A stretch of 64,000 bases of DNA from Luteibacter rhizovicinus (GTDB lineage: Bacteria > Pseudomonadota > Gammaproteobacteria > Xanthomonadales > Rhodanobacteraceae). The translations under genes were made by a program, and so were the position numbers. The notes under the pieces are model-generated. The model saw nothing but the letters and a program-made list of their open reading frames with translations. It did no database searches and was not told where the DNA came from. Of the stretch, positions 16,043-24,661 are shown piece by piece. The DNA lies in assembly GCF_004342265.1 (NCBI RefSeq), contig NZ_SMCS01000007.1, positions 124,001-188,000 of the forward strand. Reading direction: 5' to 3'. The first letter of the stretch is position 1. Each line of letters begins with the position of its first letter.

Positions 16043-16138
16043 GTTTCAGTCGCAACCGGCCCCGCCCTCGCAAGGGATGGGTCCGGTGCTCGGCACACGA
16101 AACTTCTCCCACGCGAACAGGGGCCTCTCACCGGAGGC
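16011..16138 (+). promoter_or_regulatory. Threonine attenuator region with three candidate hairpins
   Basis: CCGTCC-TG-GGACGG (16011-16024) lies right after the Thr codons and would be disrupted or freed by a stalled ribosome. A 14-bp imperfect stem, ACCGGCCCCGCCCT with its partner ending GTCCGGT (16055-16087), is the terminator candidate but lacks a T tract. GCCTC/GAGGC (16123-16138) hides the GGAGG ribosome-binding site of the first structural gene. Control could therefore be at translation initiation as well as termination; which is used is not decided by sequence. Confidence 0.55.
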
Positions 16139-16143
16139 AACCC

Positions 16144-17292
16144 GTGTCCAGCGTCATCGCAGTACCCGAAAGTCCTTATCTTCGCGCTCCGCGGCGCGCG
16201 TTGGCGTCCCCACTCGTCGTCCATATCGGCGTGATCGGCCCCGGCAAAGTGGGCACCGCCCTGCTTGCCCAGCTCAAGGACGCAGCCCCCCGGCTCCTCC
16301 GCGATGCGGGCCTGTCCCTGCATCTGCGTGCCGTCACCGACAGCAGGCACATGTGGCTGGACTGCGACGACGAAGCCCTCAACGGCCGCGCCCACGGCGC
16401 GCAGACCTGGCGCCCCGCCGATCTCGACGCCTTCGCGGCGTACGTGCGTGGCGAGGGCAACGCCGTGGCGCTGCTGGCCGATTGCAGCGCCAGCGATATC
16501 GTCGCGGACCACTACCCGGTCTGGCTCGGCGCGGGCATGCACGTCGTGACGCCGAACAAACGCGCCGGCAGCGGAGATATCGCGCGCTGGCACGCCATCC
16601 ACGAGGCGGCCGCCGCCGGATCGGCGCATTTCGGCTACGAAGGAACGGTCGGCGCCGGGTTGCCGGTGATCCAGACGCTGCGGGATCTGCTAGACACGGG
16701 CGACGAACTGGTCGCTGTCGAAGGCATGCTGTCGGGCACGCTGGCGTGGCTTTTCAACCGTTACGACGGCAGCATGCCCTTCTCCGCGCTGGTGCGCGAA
16801 GCCCATGACCTGGGCTATACGGAACCGGACCCGCGCGAGGACCTTTCCGGCGTGGACGTGGCGCGCAAGCTGGTGATCCTGGCGCGCGAAGCGGGCCTGA
16901 AACTCGCCCTGAAGGACGTGCGGATCAGCAGTCTCGTCCCGGCACACCTGGCGGAAGTGTCCCGCGACGAATTCATGGAAAGAATCGGCGAACTCGACGG
17001 CGCCATGATCGTCCGCCACGCCAGCGCCGCGGCAGCCGGCGGCGTGCTGCGGCACGTGGCGAGACTGGACCGGACCGGCGCGTCCGTCGTCCTGGAGCGC
17101 GTGCCGCGCGACCACACGTTCGCCAATGCGCGCCTGACCGACAACGTGCTGCGTTTCTCCACACGCCGTTACTGCGACAATGCACTGGTCGTGCAGGGTC
17201 CGGGTGCCGGTCCGGAAGTCACGGCCGCGGCGGTCTTCACCGATCTGCTGCGCGTGGCCGGCGCGATGGGAGTAAAACGATGCGCATGCTGA
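16144..17292 (+). CDS. Homoserine dehydrogenase, monofunctional
   Basis: A 382-residue enzyme reducing aspartate-semialdehyde to homoserine. [13 protein letters not shown] is the NAD(P)-binding loop. [34 protein letters not shown] and [25 protein letters not shown] are typical of the ThrA/MetL dehydrogenase half, including the catalytic Asp and Lys. It lacks the aspartokinase domain found fused in many gammaproteobacteria, and also the C-terminal ACT domain of stand-alone Hom. The start is GTG with GGAGG seven bases upstream. First structural gene of the threonine operon; its end overlaps the kinase start. Confidence 0.9.
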   Translation: MSSVIAVPESPYLRAPRRALASPLVVHIGVIGPGKVGTALLAQLKDAAPRLLRDAGLSLHLRAVTDSRHMWLDCDDEALNGRAHGAQTWRPADLDAFAAYVRGEGNAVALLADCSASDIVADHYPVWLGAGMHVVTPNKRAGSGDIARWHAIHEAAAAGSAHFGYEGTVGAGLPVIQTLRDLLDTGDELVAVEGMLSGTLAWLFNRYDGSMPFSALVREAHDLGYTEPDPREDLSGVDVARKLVILAREAGLKLALKDVRISSLVPAHLAEVSRDEFMERIGELDGAMIVRHASAAAAGGVLRHVARLDRTGASVVLERVPRDHTFANARLTDNVLRFSTRRYCDNALVVQGPGAGPEVTAAAVFTDLLRVAGAMGVKRCAC

Positions 17293-18233
17293 AAGAAACC
17301 TTCTCCGTTCCGCGTGCCGACATGGCCAGCGCGGAGGCCTTCGCAAGCGTCGGCAACGTCGGCATCGGATTCGACATTCTCGGGCACTGCGTAGCCGGCG
17401 CGGGCGATCGCGCCGACGTGCGGCGCATCGACGAACCCGTCGTCCGCATTGCCAGCATCGACGGCGTGGTCCTCGACCTTCCGCTGCGCGCCGAAGACAA
17501 CACGGCCGGTGCGGCACTGATCTCCCTCCGCCGCGCGCTCGACCTGCCCTTCGGCTTCGAACTGACGCTGCACAAGGGCATCGCGCTCGGGTCCGGCATG
17601 GGCGGTTCCGCGGCTTCCTGTGTCGCCGCGCTCGTCGCCGCCAATGAATTGCTGGACGAACCGCTGTCGCGCGAAGCGCTGTATCCGTACGCGCTGGATG
17701 GCGAAGCGGTGGCCAGCGGCAGCCGGCATGGCGACAACCTCGGACCCATGCTGCTCGGCGGGCTGGTGCTCTCCACGCACGACCGGCTCGTCCGCATTCC
17801 GGTGCCCGCCGAATGGCATTGCGCGCTGGTGCATCCGCACTACGTGCTGGAAACGCGACGCGCCCGCGCGGCGCTGGCCGGTTCGTACGAACTGGGCAAC
17901 TTCGTTGCGCAGAGCGCCAATCTGGCGCTGGTCCTCGCAGGCTGCTATCGAGGCGAAGCGGCGCTGGTGCGCGAAGGACTTTCCGATGTACTCGTCGAAC
18001 CGCGTCGTGCGCCGCTTATTCCCGGTTTCGCGCAGGTGAAGCAGGCCGCGCTGGACCATGGCGCGATGGGCGCCAGTATTTCCGGCGCGGGACCGAGCGT
18101 ATTCGGCTGGTTCGAGGATGCGGGCAGCGCGGAGCGCGCCTCGCTCGCGATGGCCAGCGCGTTTGCCGATGCCGGTTATGCCAGCGACAGACTCGTCGCC
18201 CCCGTCGACGGCCCCGCCGCCAGGGTGGGTTGA
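17280..18233 (+). CDS. thrB: Homoserine kinase (GHMP type)
   Basis: A 317-residue GHMP kinase phosphorylating homoserine. The ATP loop is [16 protein letters not shown], and the C-terminal glycine motif is [15 protein letters not shown]. The ATG overlaps the preceding gene by 13 bases; another ATG two codons later is possible. Length and motif order match ThrB. Confidence 0.92.
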   Translation: MRMLKETFSVPRADMASAEAFASVGNVGIGFDILGHCVAGAGDRADVRRIDEPVVRIASIDGVVLDLPLRAEDNTAGAALISLRRALDLPFGFELTLHKGIALGSGMGGSAASCVAALVAANELLDEPLSREALYPYALDGEAVASGSRHGDNLGPMLLGGLVLSTHDRLVRIPVPAEWHCALVHPHYVLETRRARAALAGSYELGNFVAQSANLALVLAGCYRGEAALVREGLSDVLVEPRRAPLIPGFAQVKQAALDHGAMGASISGAGPSVFGWFEDAGSAERASLAMASAFADAGYASDRLVAPVDGPAARVG

Positions 18234-18235
18234 CC

Positions 18236-19540
18236 ATGCGCTTCGTCAGTACCCGCGGCGGTGCCGCGGACGCCAGCCTTTCCGAAGCCATCAACGCCGG
18301 GCTCGCACCCGATGGCGGACTCTACGTTCCGGCGAACATGCCAATACTGGATCCGGCGACCTTTGCCGAAGGCGATTCGCTTGCGCAGACTGCCGAACGC
18401 CTGCTGGCACCGTTCTTCGCGGGCGATCTTCTCGCATCCGAACTGCCCGCCATCTGCGCGGAGGCCTTCGCGTTCGACGCACCGCGCAGAAAACTGGCGA
18501 TGCCCGCCACGCACCTGCTCGAGCTGTTCCATGGCCCCACGTCCGCATTCAAGGACTTCGGCGCGCGCTTCCTCGCCGCATGCATGCGGCGGTTACGTGC
18601 GGGAACCGACCGTCCGCTCACCATTCTTGTCGCCACATCCGGCGACACCGGCGCGGCGGTCGGCGCGGCTTTCCATCGGGTGCCCGGCATTCGCGTTGCC
18701 ATTCTCTATCCCGATCGCCGGGTCTCGCCCCGGCAGGCACACCAGTTGGGAAGCTTCGGAGGCAATGTGGATGCGCTGCGTGTGTCCGGCAGCTTCGACG
18801 ATTGCCAGCGCATGGTGAAAGCGGCGCTCGGCGACCGCGACCTGCAAGCCTCTACGCCGATGAGTTCCGCCAATAGCATCAGCCTCGGACGTCTCCTGCC
18901 CCAGATGGCGTATTACGCCCATGCCGCGCTGGCCCACCGGCGCGCCAGCGGCGAGACATTGAATGTGATCGTTCCCACCGGGAACCTGGGCAACGCCGTG
19001 GCCTGTCTTTGGGTACGCGCCATGGGTCTGCCGATAGGCGAGGTCGTCTTCGCCTGCAACGCGAACGACACACTGCCCCAGTTCTACGCCGGTTCGCCAT
19101 ACCGGGGGCGCGACGCCATCGCGACGATCGCCAATGCGATGGACGTGGGCGCGCCAAGCAACTTCGAACGTTTGGCTCATCTCTTCGGCGGTGAAAACGA
19201 AGCGCGCGCGAAAGGTCATGCGGAAAGCGTCGACGATGCGGAAATTCGCGACGTCGTACTTCGCTATGCGCGCAGCGATGGCGACATTTTCTGTCCCCAC
19301 ACGGCAACGGCGATACGCGTCCTCGAACGCCGCCGCCTGGCGGGCGACACCCGCGCGTGGACCGTTGTCGCCACGGCACATCCGGCAAAATTCGACACCA
19401 TCGTCGAACCGCTGGTCGGCCGCACTATAGACGTGCCGCACGCGCTGGGCGCGATGCTTCGCCGGGATGCCTTCGCCGCGCCGATGGCGGCCGATACCGA
19501 CGTATTTCGCCGCTGGCTAAGAAGCCACACTCCCCTGTAG
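18236..19540 (+). CDS. thrC: Threonine synthase
   Basis: A 434-residue PLP enzyme converting O-phosphohomoserine to threonine. GPTSAFKDFGARF carries the PLP lysine; ATSGDTGAAVGAAF and VPTGNLGNAVA are phosphate- and PLP-binding loops. The N-terminus MRFVSTRG is the classic family start. The ATG is two bases after the thrB stop. It closes the threonine operon; an imperfect hairpin lies at the stop codon. Confidence 0.94.
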   Translation: MRFVSTRGGAADASLSEAINAGLAPDGGLYVPANMPILDPATFAEGDSLAQTAERLLAPFFAGDLLASELPAICAEAFAFDAPRRKLAMPATHLLELFHGPTSAFKDFGARFLAACMRRLRAGTDRPLTILVATSGDTGAAVGAAFHRVPGIRVAILYPDRRVSPRQAHQLGSFGGNVDALRVSGSFDDCQRMVKAALGDRDLQASTPMSSANSISLGRLLPQMAYYAHAALAHRRASGETLNVIVPTGNLGNAVACLWVRAMGLPIGEVVFACNANDTLPQFYAGSPYRGRDAIATIANAMDVGAPSNFERLAHLFGGENEARAKGHAESVDDAEIRDVVLRYARSDGDIFCPHTATAIRVLERRRLAGDTRAWTVVATAHPAKFDTIVEPLVGRTIDVPHALGAMLRRDAFAAPMAADTDVFRRWLRSHTPL

Positions 19541-19568
19541 GAACGCGTGCAAGCGCACTTCTACAGGG
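19533..19568. repeat. Degenerate REP-like hairpin at the thrC stop
   Basis: CCCTGTAG (19533-19540) pairs with CTACAGGG (19561-19568) around GAACGCGTGCAAGCGCACTT, which continues the stem imperfectly. It resembles a decayed single arm of the 137-bp elements. It covers the stop codons of both thrC and the convergent small gene, so it may separate the two transcripts. Confidence 0.5.
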
Positions 19569-19785
19569 AAGGCTCGCTTCGATGTCGAGCCGCAGCCTGC
19601 CGCTGGGCGTCTTGCCTGAAATAGATCAAAGAGAACCCACAGACAAGCAGGTAGCAAATCGCTCCTACTACAAAGAACACAGCGTCATGATCGACGTTGT
19701 CGAACTGCCCCCTATCAGACATGGCTAACAACGTAAGCGCAAACCCCACACAGCACGCAAGCCAGCTTTTCACCCAGTCCTTCAT
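19561..19785 (-). CDS. Small two-helix membrane protein, unknown function
   Basis: A 74-residue protein, MKDWVKSWLACC..., with two hydrophobic segments (about residues 8-24 and 36-57) joined by a polar loop (DRGQFDNVDHD). It has a basic, hydrophilic C-terminus. The ATG follows GAGGGA by five bases. It is not recognised as a member of a named family. Convergent with thrC. Confidence 0.6.
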   Translation of the reverse strand: MKDWVKSWLACCVGFALTLLAMSDRGQFDNVDHDAVFFVVGAICYLLVCGFSLIYFRQDAQRQAAARHRSEPSL

Positions 19786-19912
19786 ACGTCCCTCGCTCAC
19801 CTGAAATGAAGGCTGCCGTGCCTTCCTGCGGACCAGGCAATCTAACGGGCGCGATTGCGCGTGGCTGTCGGGCTAGTCTGAAAACAGAGTCCATCGTTGC
19901 GCAGGCACCCCT

Positions 19913-20049
19913 GTAGGAGCCCGCTTGCGGGCGAAAACCAACGAAGCGGAGATGCCGTGCGTGACATCCGCAGCCAGAACACCGGGCTCGCGAAGGTGAG
20001 CATCCATCTTCCCCGCCCTGTTGGCTTTCGCCCGCAAGCGGGCTCCTAC
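19913..20049 (-). repeat. 137-bp dispersed repeat, copy 2 (arms GCCCGC/GCGGGC)
   Basis: Same inverted-repeat ends as copy 1, but the asymmetric core is in the opposite orientation (it reads ...ACATCCGCAGCC...CGGGCTCGC...GTGAGCATCC on the plus strand). One arm differs by one base (GAAAACCAAC). It occupies most of the gap between the small membrane protein gene and argS; nothing else is seen there beyond the argS -10. Confidence 0.9.
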
Positions 20050-20085
20050 ATGGAGAGAGCGCGTACCGCGGAATCCCCTAGCCGC

Positions 20086-20091
20086 TATCAT
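20086..20091 (+). promoter_or_regulatory. Candidate -10 box for argS
   Basis: TATCAT lies 30 bases before the argS start. The -35 position (GTACCG) is a poor match, so this is a weak call. Confidence 0.3.
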
Positions 20092-20121
20092 CCCCGGTCG
20101 AACTCCAGGGAAATAAACGCC

Positions 20122-21879
20122 ATGTCGCACCACTCCGACGCCACGCTGGCCAGCCGGGTCGACCGTCTGCTGGAGGCCGCTTTCCGCGCCTGCGGACTGC
20201 CGGCCGATACCGCGCGCTCGGTGCCGGCCTCGCGGCCGGAGCTTGGCGACCTGCAGTGCAACGGAGCGATGCCGCTGGCGAAAACACTGGGGCGTCCGCC
20301 GCGCGATATCGCCAGCGATGTCGCCGCGAAACTCCGCGACGATGCCGCATTCGAATCCGTCGACATTGCCGGTCCGGGCTTTATCAACCTGCGCCTTTCG
20401 ACCACGTTCCTGGCTACCAGTGCCGAAGACCAGTTGGCGACCGACGATGCAGGCATCGTCCGCCAGAATGCACAACGCGTCCTCATCGACTTCGGCGGTC
20501 CGAACGTTGCCAAACCGCTGCATGTCGGCCACCTGCGTTCGCTGGTGATCGGCGAGAGTCTTCGCCGCATTCTCGGCGCGCTGGGACACCACACCATCGG
20601 CGATGTGCATCTGGGCGACTGGGGTCTGCAGATGGGCATGCTGATTGCCGAAATCCGCCGCCGCTGGCCCGACCTTCCCTGCTTCCTGCCCGAACCGGCG
20701 CTGCCGGAAGGCTCGCTTCCGTTGGGCATGGACGACCTGCAGAAGCTGTATCCGGAAGCCGCTGCCGCCTGCAAGGCCGACCCCGCACGGATGGAAGAAG
20801 CCCGCGAGGCCACCGCCGCATTGCAGGCCGGGCATGTCGGCTACATGCTGTTGTGGCGCGCGATCCGCACGATTTCGCTGGACGCGCAGCGTCGCGATTT
20901 CGACTCGCTCGATGTGCATTTCGACGTGCTGCTCGGCGAAAGCGACGTGCAATCGCTGATTCCCGGCATGCTGGACGATCTGCGCCGCCGCCATATCGCC
21001 GTCGAAAGCGAGGGCGCGCTGGTGATCGAAGTCGCGGAAGCGTCGGACGGTAAACCGATGCCGCCGCTGCTGGTGGCCAAGTCGGACGGTGCGGCACTGT
21101 ACGCCACGACCGATCTGGCGACGATCCTCGACCGCGCAAAGCGCGACAAGCCCGATCGCATCGTCTATGTCGTGGATCAGCGCCAGGCGTTGCACTTCGA
21201 GCAGGTGTTCCGCGCCGCGCACCGCGCCGGCTATGCCGACGGTATCGAGCTGTTCCATGCTGGCTTCGGTACGGTGAACGGCCCCGACGGCAAGCCGTAC
21301 AAGACCCGGCAAGGCGGCGTGGCCCAGTTGGGCGACCTGCTCAGCGACGCAATCGACAAGGCCCGGGAACGGCTGGCGGAAAACACCGAGGTGGACGACC
21401 GCGAGGCCCTGGCCCGCCTCGTCGGCATGGCCGCCATCAAATTCGCGGACCTGTCGAGCTACCGCACCTCGGGCTATATCTTCGATCCCGAACGCATGGT
21501 CTCCTTCGAGGGCCGCACCGGTCCCTACGTGCAATACGCGTGCGTGCGCATCTGCTCGATCCTCGGCCGTGCCATCGAACGCGGTGCCGCGACCGGTGCC
21601 ATTGTCGTGGATGCCCCGGCGGAACGCGCGCTGGTCCTCGACTGCGCCCGCTTCCCGGACGTAGTGACCTCGGCGGCCGCGAACCTCGCACCCAACGAAA
21701 TCGCCGACTACGTCTTCGGCCTGGCCCAGACCTTCAGCCGCTTCTACAACGAATGCCCGGTGCTGGCAGCAGACGCCGAAGCCACCCGCGCGTCGCGTCT
21801 GGCGCTGTGCGCGCTGACGCGACAGGTGCTTGCGAAGGGTCTGTGGCTGCTTGGGATCGCGGTTCCGGAGCGGATGTAG
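20122..21879 (+). CDS. argS: Arginyl-tRNA synthetase
   Basis: A 585-residue class I synthetase charging tRNA-Arg. KPLHVGHLRSLVIG (HVGH at residues 134-137) is the HIGH signature. The KMSKS position carries KTRQGG (from Lys394), a variant usual for ArgS. The N-terminal Add-1 domain and C-terminal DALR anticodon-binding domain are of normal length. The ATG giving MSHHSDATL was chosen because CAGGGA precedes it and longer readings run into the repeat. Monocistronic. Confidence 0.95.
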   Translation: MSHHSDATLASRVDRLLEAAFRACGLPADTARSVPASRPELGDLQCNGAMPLAKTLGRPPRDIASDVAAKLRDDAAFESVDIAGPGFINLRLSTTFLATSAEDQLATDDAGIVRQNAQRVLIDFGGPNVAKPLHVGHLRSLVIGESLRRILGALGHHTIGDVHLGDWGLQMGMLIAEIRRRWPDLPCFLPEPALPEGSLPLGMDDLQKLYPEAAAACKADPARMEEAREATAALQAGHVGYMLLWRAIRTISLDAQRRDFDSLDVHFDVLLGESDVQSLIPGMLDDLRRRHIAVESEGALVIEVAEASDGKPMPPLLVAKSDGAALYATTDLATILDRAKRDKPDRIVYVVDQRQALHFEQVFRAAHRAGYADGIELFHAGFGTVNGPDGKPYKTRQGGVAQLGDLLSDAIDKARERLAENTEVDDREALARLVGMAAIKFADLSSYRTSGYIFDPERMVSFEGRTGPYVQYACVRICSILGRAIERGAATGAIVVDAPAERALVLDCARFPDVVTSAAANLAPNEIADYVFGLAQTFSRFYNECPVLAADAEATRASRLALCALTRQVLAKGLWLLGIAVPERM

Positions 21880-21998
21880 CTCCACAACAAGGCATCCCCT
21901 ACACCTGAAGTTGTATTTCGCCCCGGGAAAGCCAGGTCTAGTGTCGTCTCCTGGTAGCACGTCGTCGACGTGCTACCCGCACCCACGGGAGACGAATC

Positions 21999-22172
21999 AT
22001 GACCAAGAGAGCTTACGAAGACGCATACGACGAGGGTATTCCGTACATCGAGGCTTCGGGTGGCGACCCGGAGGACGAGGATGAGGAAGAGCTCAACCCG
22101 CCCGATAAAGAGAACGACTTCTCAGGGGGCAAGCAAGTGCCAGAGTACGATCAAGGTAACTTGCCCCGATGA
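21999..22172 (+). CDS. Small acidic protein, 57 residues, unknown
   Basis: MTKRAYEDAYDEGIPYIEASGGDPEDEDEEEL... is highly acidic, with a run of Asp/Glu around residues 25-31 and no membrane segment. GGGAGA stands eight bases before the ATG. It looks translated but belongs to no family recognised here. It has its own short gap on each side. Confidence 0.55.
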   Translation: MTKRAYEDAYDEGIPYIEASGGDPEDEDEEELNPPDKENDFSGGKQVPEYDQGNLPR

Positions 22173-22319
22173 CCGACGTCATCGGCTGCGATATTCCGCG
22201 CGCCGATAACCCATAGAAACAGGCAACAACAGGATACGGATGGATTTTCGCCCGGGCCATCGGGTTGAATAGGATGATCGTGGCGTGACCGGGCGCATAA
22301 AGCGCTTGAGAAAAACTTC

Positions 22320-22350
22320 TTGACCTCAAGCGCACTCGAGGTCGTAGAGT
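22320..22350 (+). promoter_or_regulatory. SoxR/MerR-type promoter-operator with 19-bp spacer
   Basis: -35 TTGACC and -10 TAGAGT are separated by 19 bp, the stretched spacing used by MerR-family activators. The spacer region holds the dyad CCTCAAGCGCACTCGAGG (22324-22341), which differs from the SoxR box CCTCAAGTTAACTTGAGG only in the centre and one arm base. The -10 ends 43 bases before the ATG of the next gene. No MerR-family gene is in the window. Confidence 0.7.
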
Positions 22351-22393
22351 CACGCCCATCCTCCCTCTTGCCCGCACGGAGAGCCCCTCCCAG

Positions 22394-22678
22394 ATGTTCA
22401 AGTTATCCATCAGCTCGAAGACCATCAAACCACAGGAAATCGCGGGCACATGGGTGACCGCGCATGGGTATGTCCGCCAGGAACTGCGGGTCGACGGGCG
22501 CTACGACGAGGCTCGTGGCTTCCGTACGTCGGCGTATCGCGGAACCTGGACCGTTACCGGTAACCGAATCGATTATCTCGACGATCTGGGTTTCACCGCC
22601 CAGGCCGAAGTGATCGACGGCGTGCTTCACCACGCTGGCATGCGCCTTTACCGCGTCGATAGCGGCATCGCCGCCTGA
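22394..22678 (+). CDS. Atu4866-like small protein
   Basis: A 94-residue protein matching in style the Atu4866 family: GTWVTAHGYVRQELRVDGRYDEARG, then YRGTWTVTGNRIDYLDDLGFTAQAEVIDGVLHHAGMRLYR. Those proteins fold as small beta-barrels and often accompany redox enzymes; their biochemical role is not established. It stands alone behind a SoxR-type operator, suggesting induction by redox-cycling compounds. Confidence 0.7.
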   Translation: MFKLSISSKTIKPQEIAGTWVTAHGYVRQELRVDGRYDEARGFRTSAYRGTWTVTGNRIDYLDDLGFTAQAEVIDGVLHHAGMRLYRVDSGIAA

Positions 22679-22808
22679 GAGTAGCCAGAAACGCTCGTCG
22701 CCAGACCAAGCCCCACGCATCTCACGTAACAAGCGGCTTCGACGACAAGACCACTCGAAAACAATTGGCCGTCCAGACGTCCTGGCAAAAAAGTTTCGGC
22801 CGAAAGTG

Positions 22809-22838
22809 TTGACAGCTACTGACGGACTGACATACGGT
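22809..22838 (+). promoter_or_regulatory. Promoter of the branched-chain amino acid operon
   Basis: TTGACA (22809-22814), an 18-bp spacer and TACGGT as -10. The predicted start, about 22844-22846, falls on the leader-peptide ATG. The design is the same as for the threonine operon: consensus -35, weak -10, no Shine-Dalgarno before the leader. Confidence 0.6.
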
Positions 22839-22845
22839 CGACAAC

Positions 22846-22977
22846 ATGACGCAGCGCACCACCAGCCGCAACGCCCTAATCAACCGTCTCCCGACGGTCG
22901 GCGTTCCGCTGCGTCTTCGCGGCCTCCTTCTTCTTGCCCTTGTACTCGTACTTATTACCAGCGGAGGTGCGGGGTAA
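22846..22977 (+). CDS. Leu/Val/Ile leader peptide of the branched-chain operon
   Basis: A 43-residue frame containing GLLLLALVLVLITS, eleven branched-chain residues in twelve positions. The codons there (CTC, CTT, GTA, ATT) are ones the neighbouring GC-rich genes seldom use, which would sharpen ribosome stalling. The stop codon lies inside the antiterminator sequence. Its only likely role is to sense charged Leu, Val and Ile tRNAs. It resembles ilvL/leuL peptides in role but not in sequence. Confidence 0.88.
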   Translation: MTQRTTSRNALINRLPTVGVPLRLRGLLLLALVLVLITSGGAG

Positions 22978-23050
22978 GGGCGCTCAGGTGTAAATAAACC
23001 AACCTGACAACTCAAAACCCCGCACCCGGTAACGGATGCGGGGTTTTTTT
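22966..23050 (+). terminator. Transcription attenuator: antiterminator plus Rho-independent terminator
   Basis: The terminator is AAAACCCCGCA (23014-23024) paired with TGCGGGGTTTT (23037-23047), extended by CCG/CGG around a GTAA loop and followed by a run of Ts. The competing antiterminator is GGTGCGGGGT at 22966-22975, perfectly complementary over 10 bp to ACCCCGCACC at 23017-23026. A ribosome stalled at the Leu/Val/Ile codons leaves 22966-22975 free to pair, so transcription continues. One that reaches the stop codon covers it and the terminator forms. Confidence 0.92.
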
Positions 23051-23061
23051 TGGAGTGGAAA

Positions 23062-24648
23062 ATGACAGCAGCAGAGCAAAACCAGGCCACCGAAAGCGCG
23101 GAAAGCGACGTAGGCGGACGCGTGAAGATCTTCGACACGACGTTGCGCGACGGCGAACAGGCGCCGGGCTTCTCCATGGACCGGAGGGCGAAATTGCGCA
23201 TGGCGCATGCCCTGGAAGACCTGGGCGTCGACATCATCGAAGCAGGATTCCCGCAAGCCTCACCCGATGATTTCGCCGCCGTGTCCGAAATCGCCAGAGC
23301 GTTGCGACAACCTACGGTCTGCGCACTGGCACGATGTCAGGACGGCGATATCGATAGTGCGGGACGCGCACTGGAACCGGCCCAACGCTCTCGTATCCAT
23401 CTGTTTCTGTCCACCAGTCCGCTGCATCGCGAGCACAAGCTCGGCAAGAGCAAGAACGAAGTCATCGACATAGCAGTAAACGCCATTCGCCGCGCAGCCA
23501 GCGTGTGCCACGAAGTCGAATTTTCCGCAGAAGACGCCCTGCGCACCGAACCCGACTTCCTCGTCGAAGTGTTCAACGCCGCGATCGAAGCCGGCGCCAC
23601 CACGCTGAATGCCCCCGACACCGTCGGCTACGTCACCCCCTTCGAGATCTTCGACCTGTTTACGTATCTGCGCAAAAACGTGCGCGGAGCGGAACGCGTC
23701 GTCTTTTCATCGCACTGTCACGACGACCTGGGCATGGCGGTCGCGAATAGTCTCGCCGCGATCAGCGCCGGTGCGCGGCAGGTGGAATGCACGATCAACG
23801 GTATCGGCGAACGCGCCGGCAACGCCGCGCTGGAAGAAGTGGTCATGGCGCTGCACACCCGCGCGCCGCACTTTCGCATGGACACCGGTATCGTCACCCG
23901 GAATCTGTATCCGACCTCGCGCCTGCTCGCGCAGGTGACGGGGCAGCCTGTCCCGCGCAACAAAGCGATCGTCGGCGACAACGCGTTCGCCCACGAATCG
24001 GGCATTCACCAGCACGGCATGATGAAGCATCGCGGCACGTACGAAATCATGCGGCCGGAGGACGTTGGCGCAACGACATCGCTGGTGCTTGGCAAGCATT
24101 CGGGTCGTCATGCGCTGCGTCAGCGCGTGACCGATCTGGGTCACACCCTCGACGAAACCGCACTGGACGTCGTGTTCGAACGCTTCAAGGCACTGGCCGA
24201 TCGCAAGCGCACGGTGACCGACGAAGACATCGATGCCCTGGCTAGCGGCGTCGATCCCGAGCATGCCGGTCCATGGCGTTTCACCCATCTTCATACCAGC
24301 TCGCATCTGGGCGGCGGCGCCTCCGCGTCGTTGAAGCTGACGCACGAAGACGGCCACACCGTGAGCGAAGCCGCCATCGGCGAAGGCCCCATCGACGCGA
24401 TGCTTCGTGCCGTGGAACGTGCAACCGGCGAGAGCATTTCGCTGGAGGATTTCAACGTGAGCGCTGTAAGGGAAGGCGGCGACGCAGAAGGTCATGCAAC
24501 CCTGACAGCGCGGCACGACGGCAGCACCTATCGTGGCAGCGGCGTCAGCACGGACATCATCGAGGCAACCGCGCAGGCCGTGCTTTCCATCGTCAACCGC
24601 ATCGCGCGCAAGACGCCTCGTCTCGCCGCAACGGCAGCCCATTCGTAA
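23062..24648 (+). CDS. leuA: 2-isopropylmalate synthase
   Basis: A 528-residue enzyme condensing acetyl-CoA with 2-ketoisovalerate, the first committed leucine step. FDTTLRDGEQAPGFSM is the family signature; FSSHCHDDLG supplies the metal His pair; NGIGERAGNAALEEV follows. The C-terminal third (from about residue 390) is the LeuA allosteric domain expected to bind leucine. ATG was chosen over an in-frame TTG at 23050 because GGAG lies six bases before it and the TTG is inside the terminator. First structural gene of a nine-gene operon. Confidence 0.95.
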   Translation: MTAAEQNQATESAESDVGGRVKIFDTTLRDGEQAPGFSMDRRAKLRMAHALEDLGVDIIEAGFPQASPDDFAAVSEIARALRQPTVCALARCQDGDIDSAGRALEPAQRSRIHLFLSTSPLHREHKLGKSKNEVIDIAVNAIRRAASVCHEVEFSAEDALRTEPDFLVEVFNAAIEAGATTLNAPDTVGYVTPFEIFDLFTYLRKNVRGAERVVFSSHCHDDLGMAVANSLAAISAGARQVECTINGIGERAGNAALEEVVMALHTRAPHFRMDTGIVTRNLYPTSRLLAQVTGQPVPRNKAIVGDNAFAHESGIHQHGMMKHRGTYEIMRPEDVGATTSLVLGKHSGRHALRQRVTDLGHTLDETALDVVFERFKALADRKRTVTDEDIDALASGVDPEHAGPWRFTHLHTSSHLGGGASASLKLTHEDGHTVSEAAIGEGPIDAMLRAVERATGESISLEDFNVSAVREGGDAEGHATLTARHDGSTYRGSGVSTDIIEATAQAVLSIVNRIARKTPRLAATAAHS

Positions 24649-24661
24649 AGGAGACCGTTCC

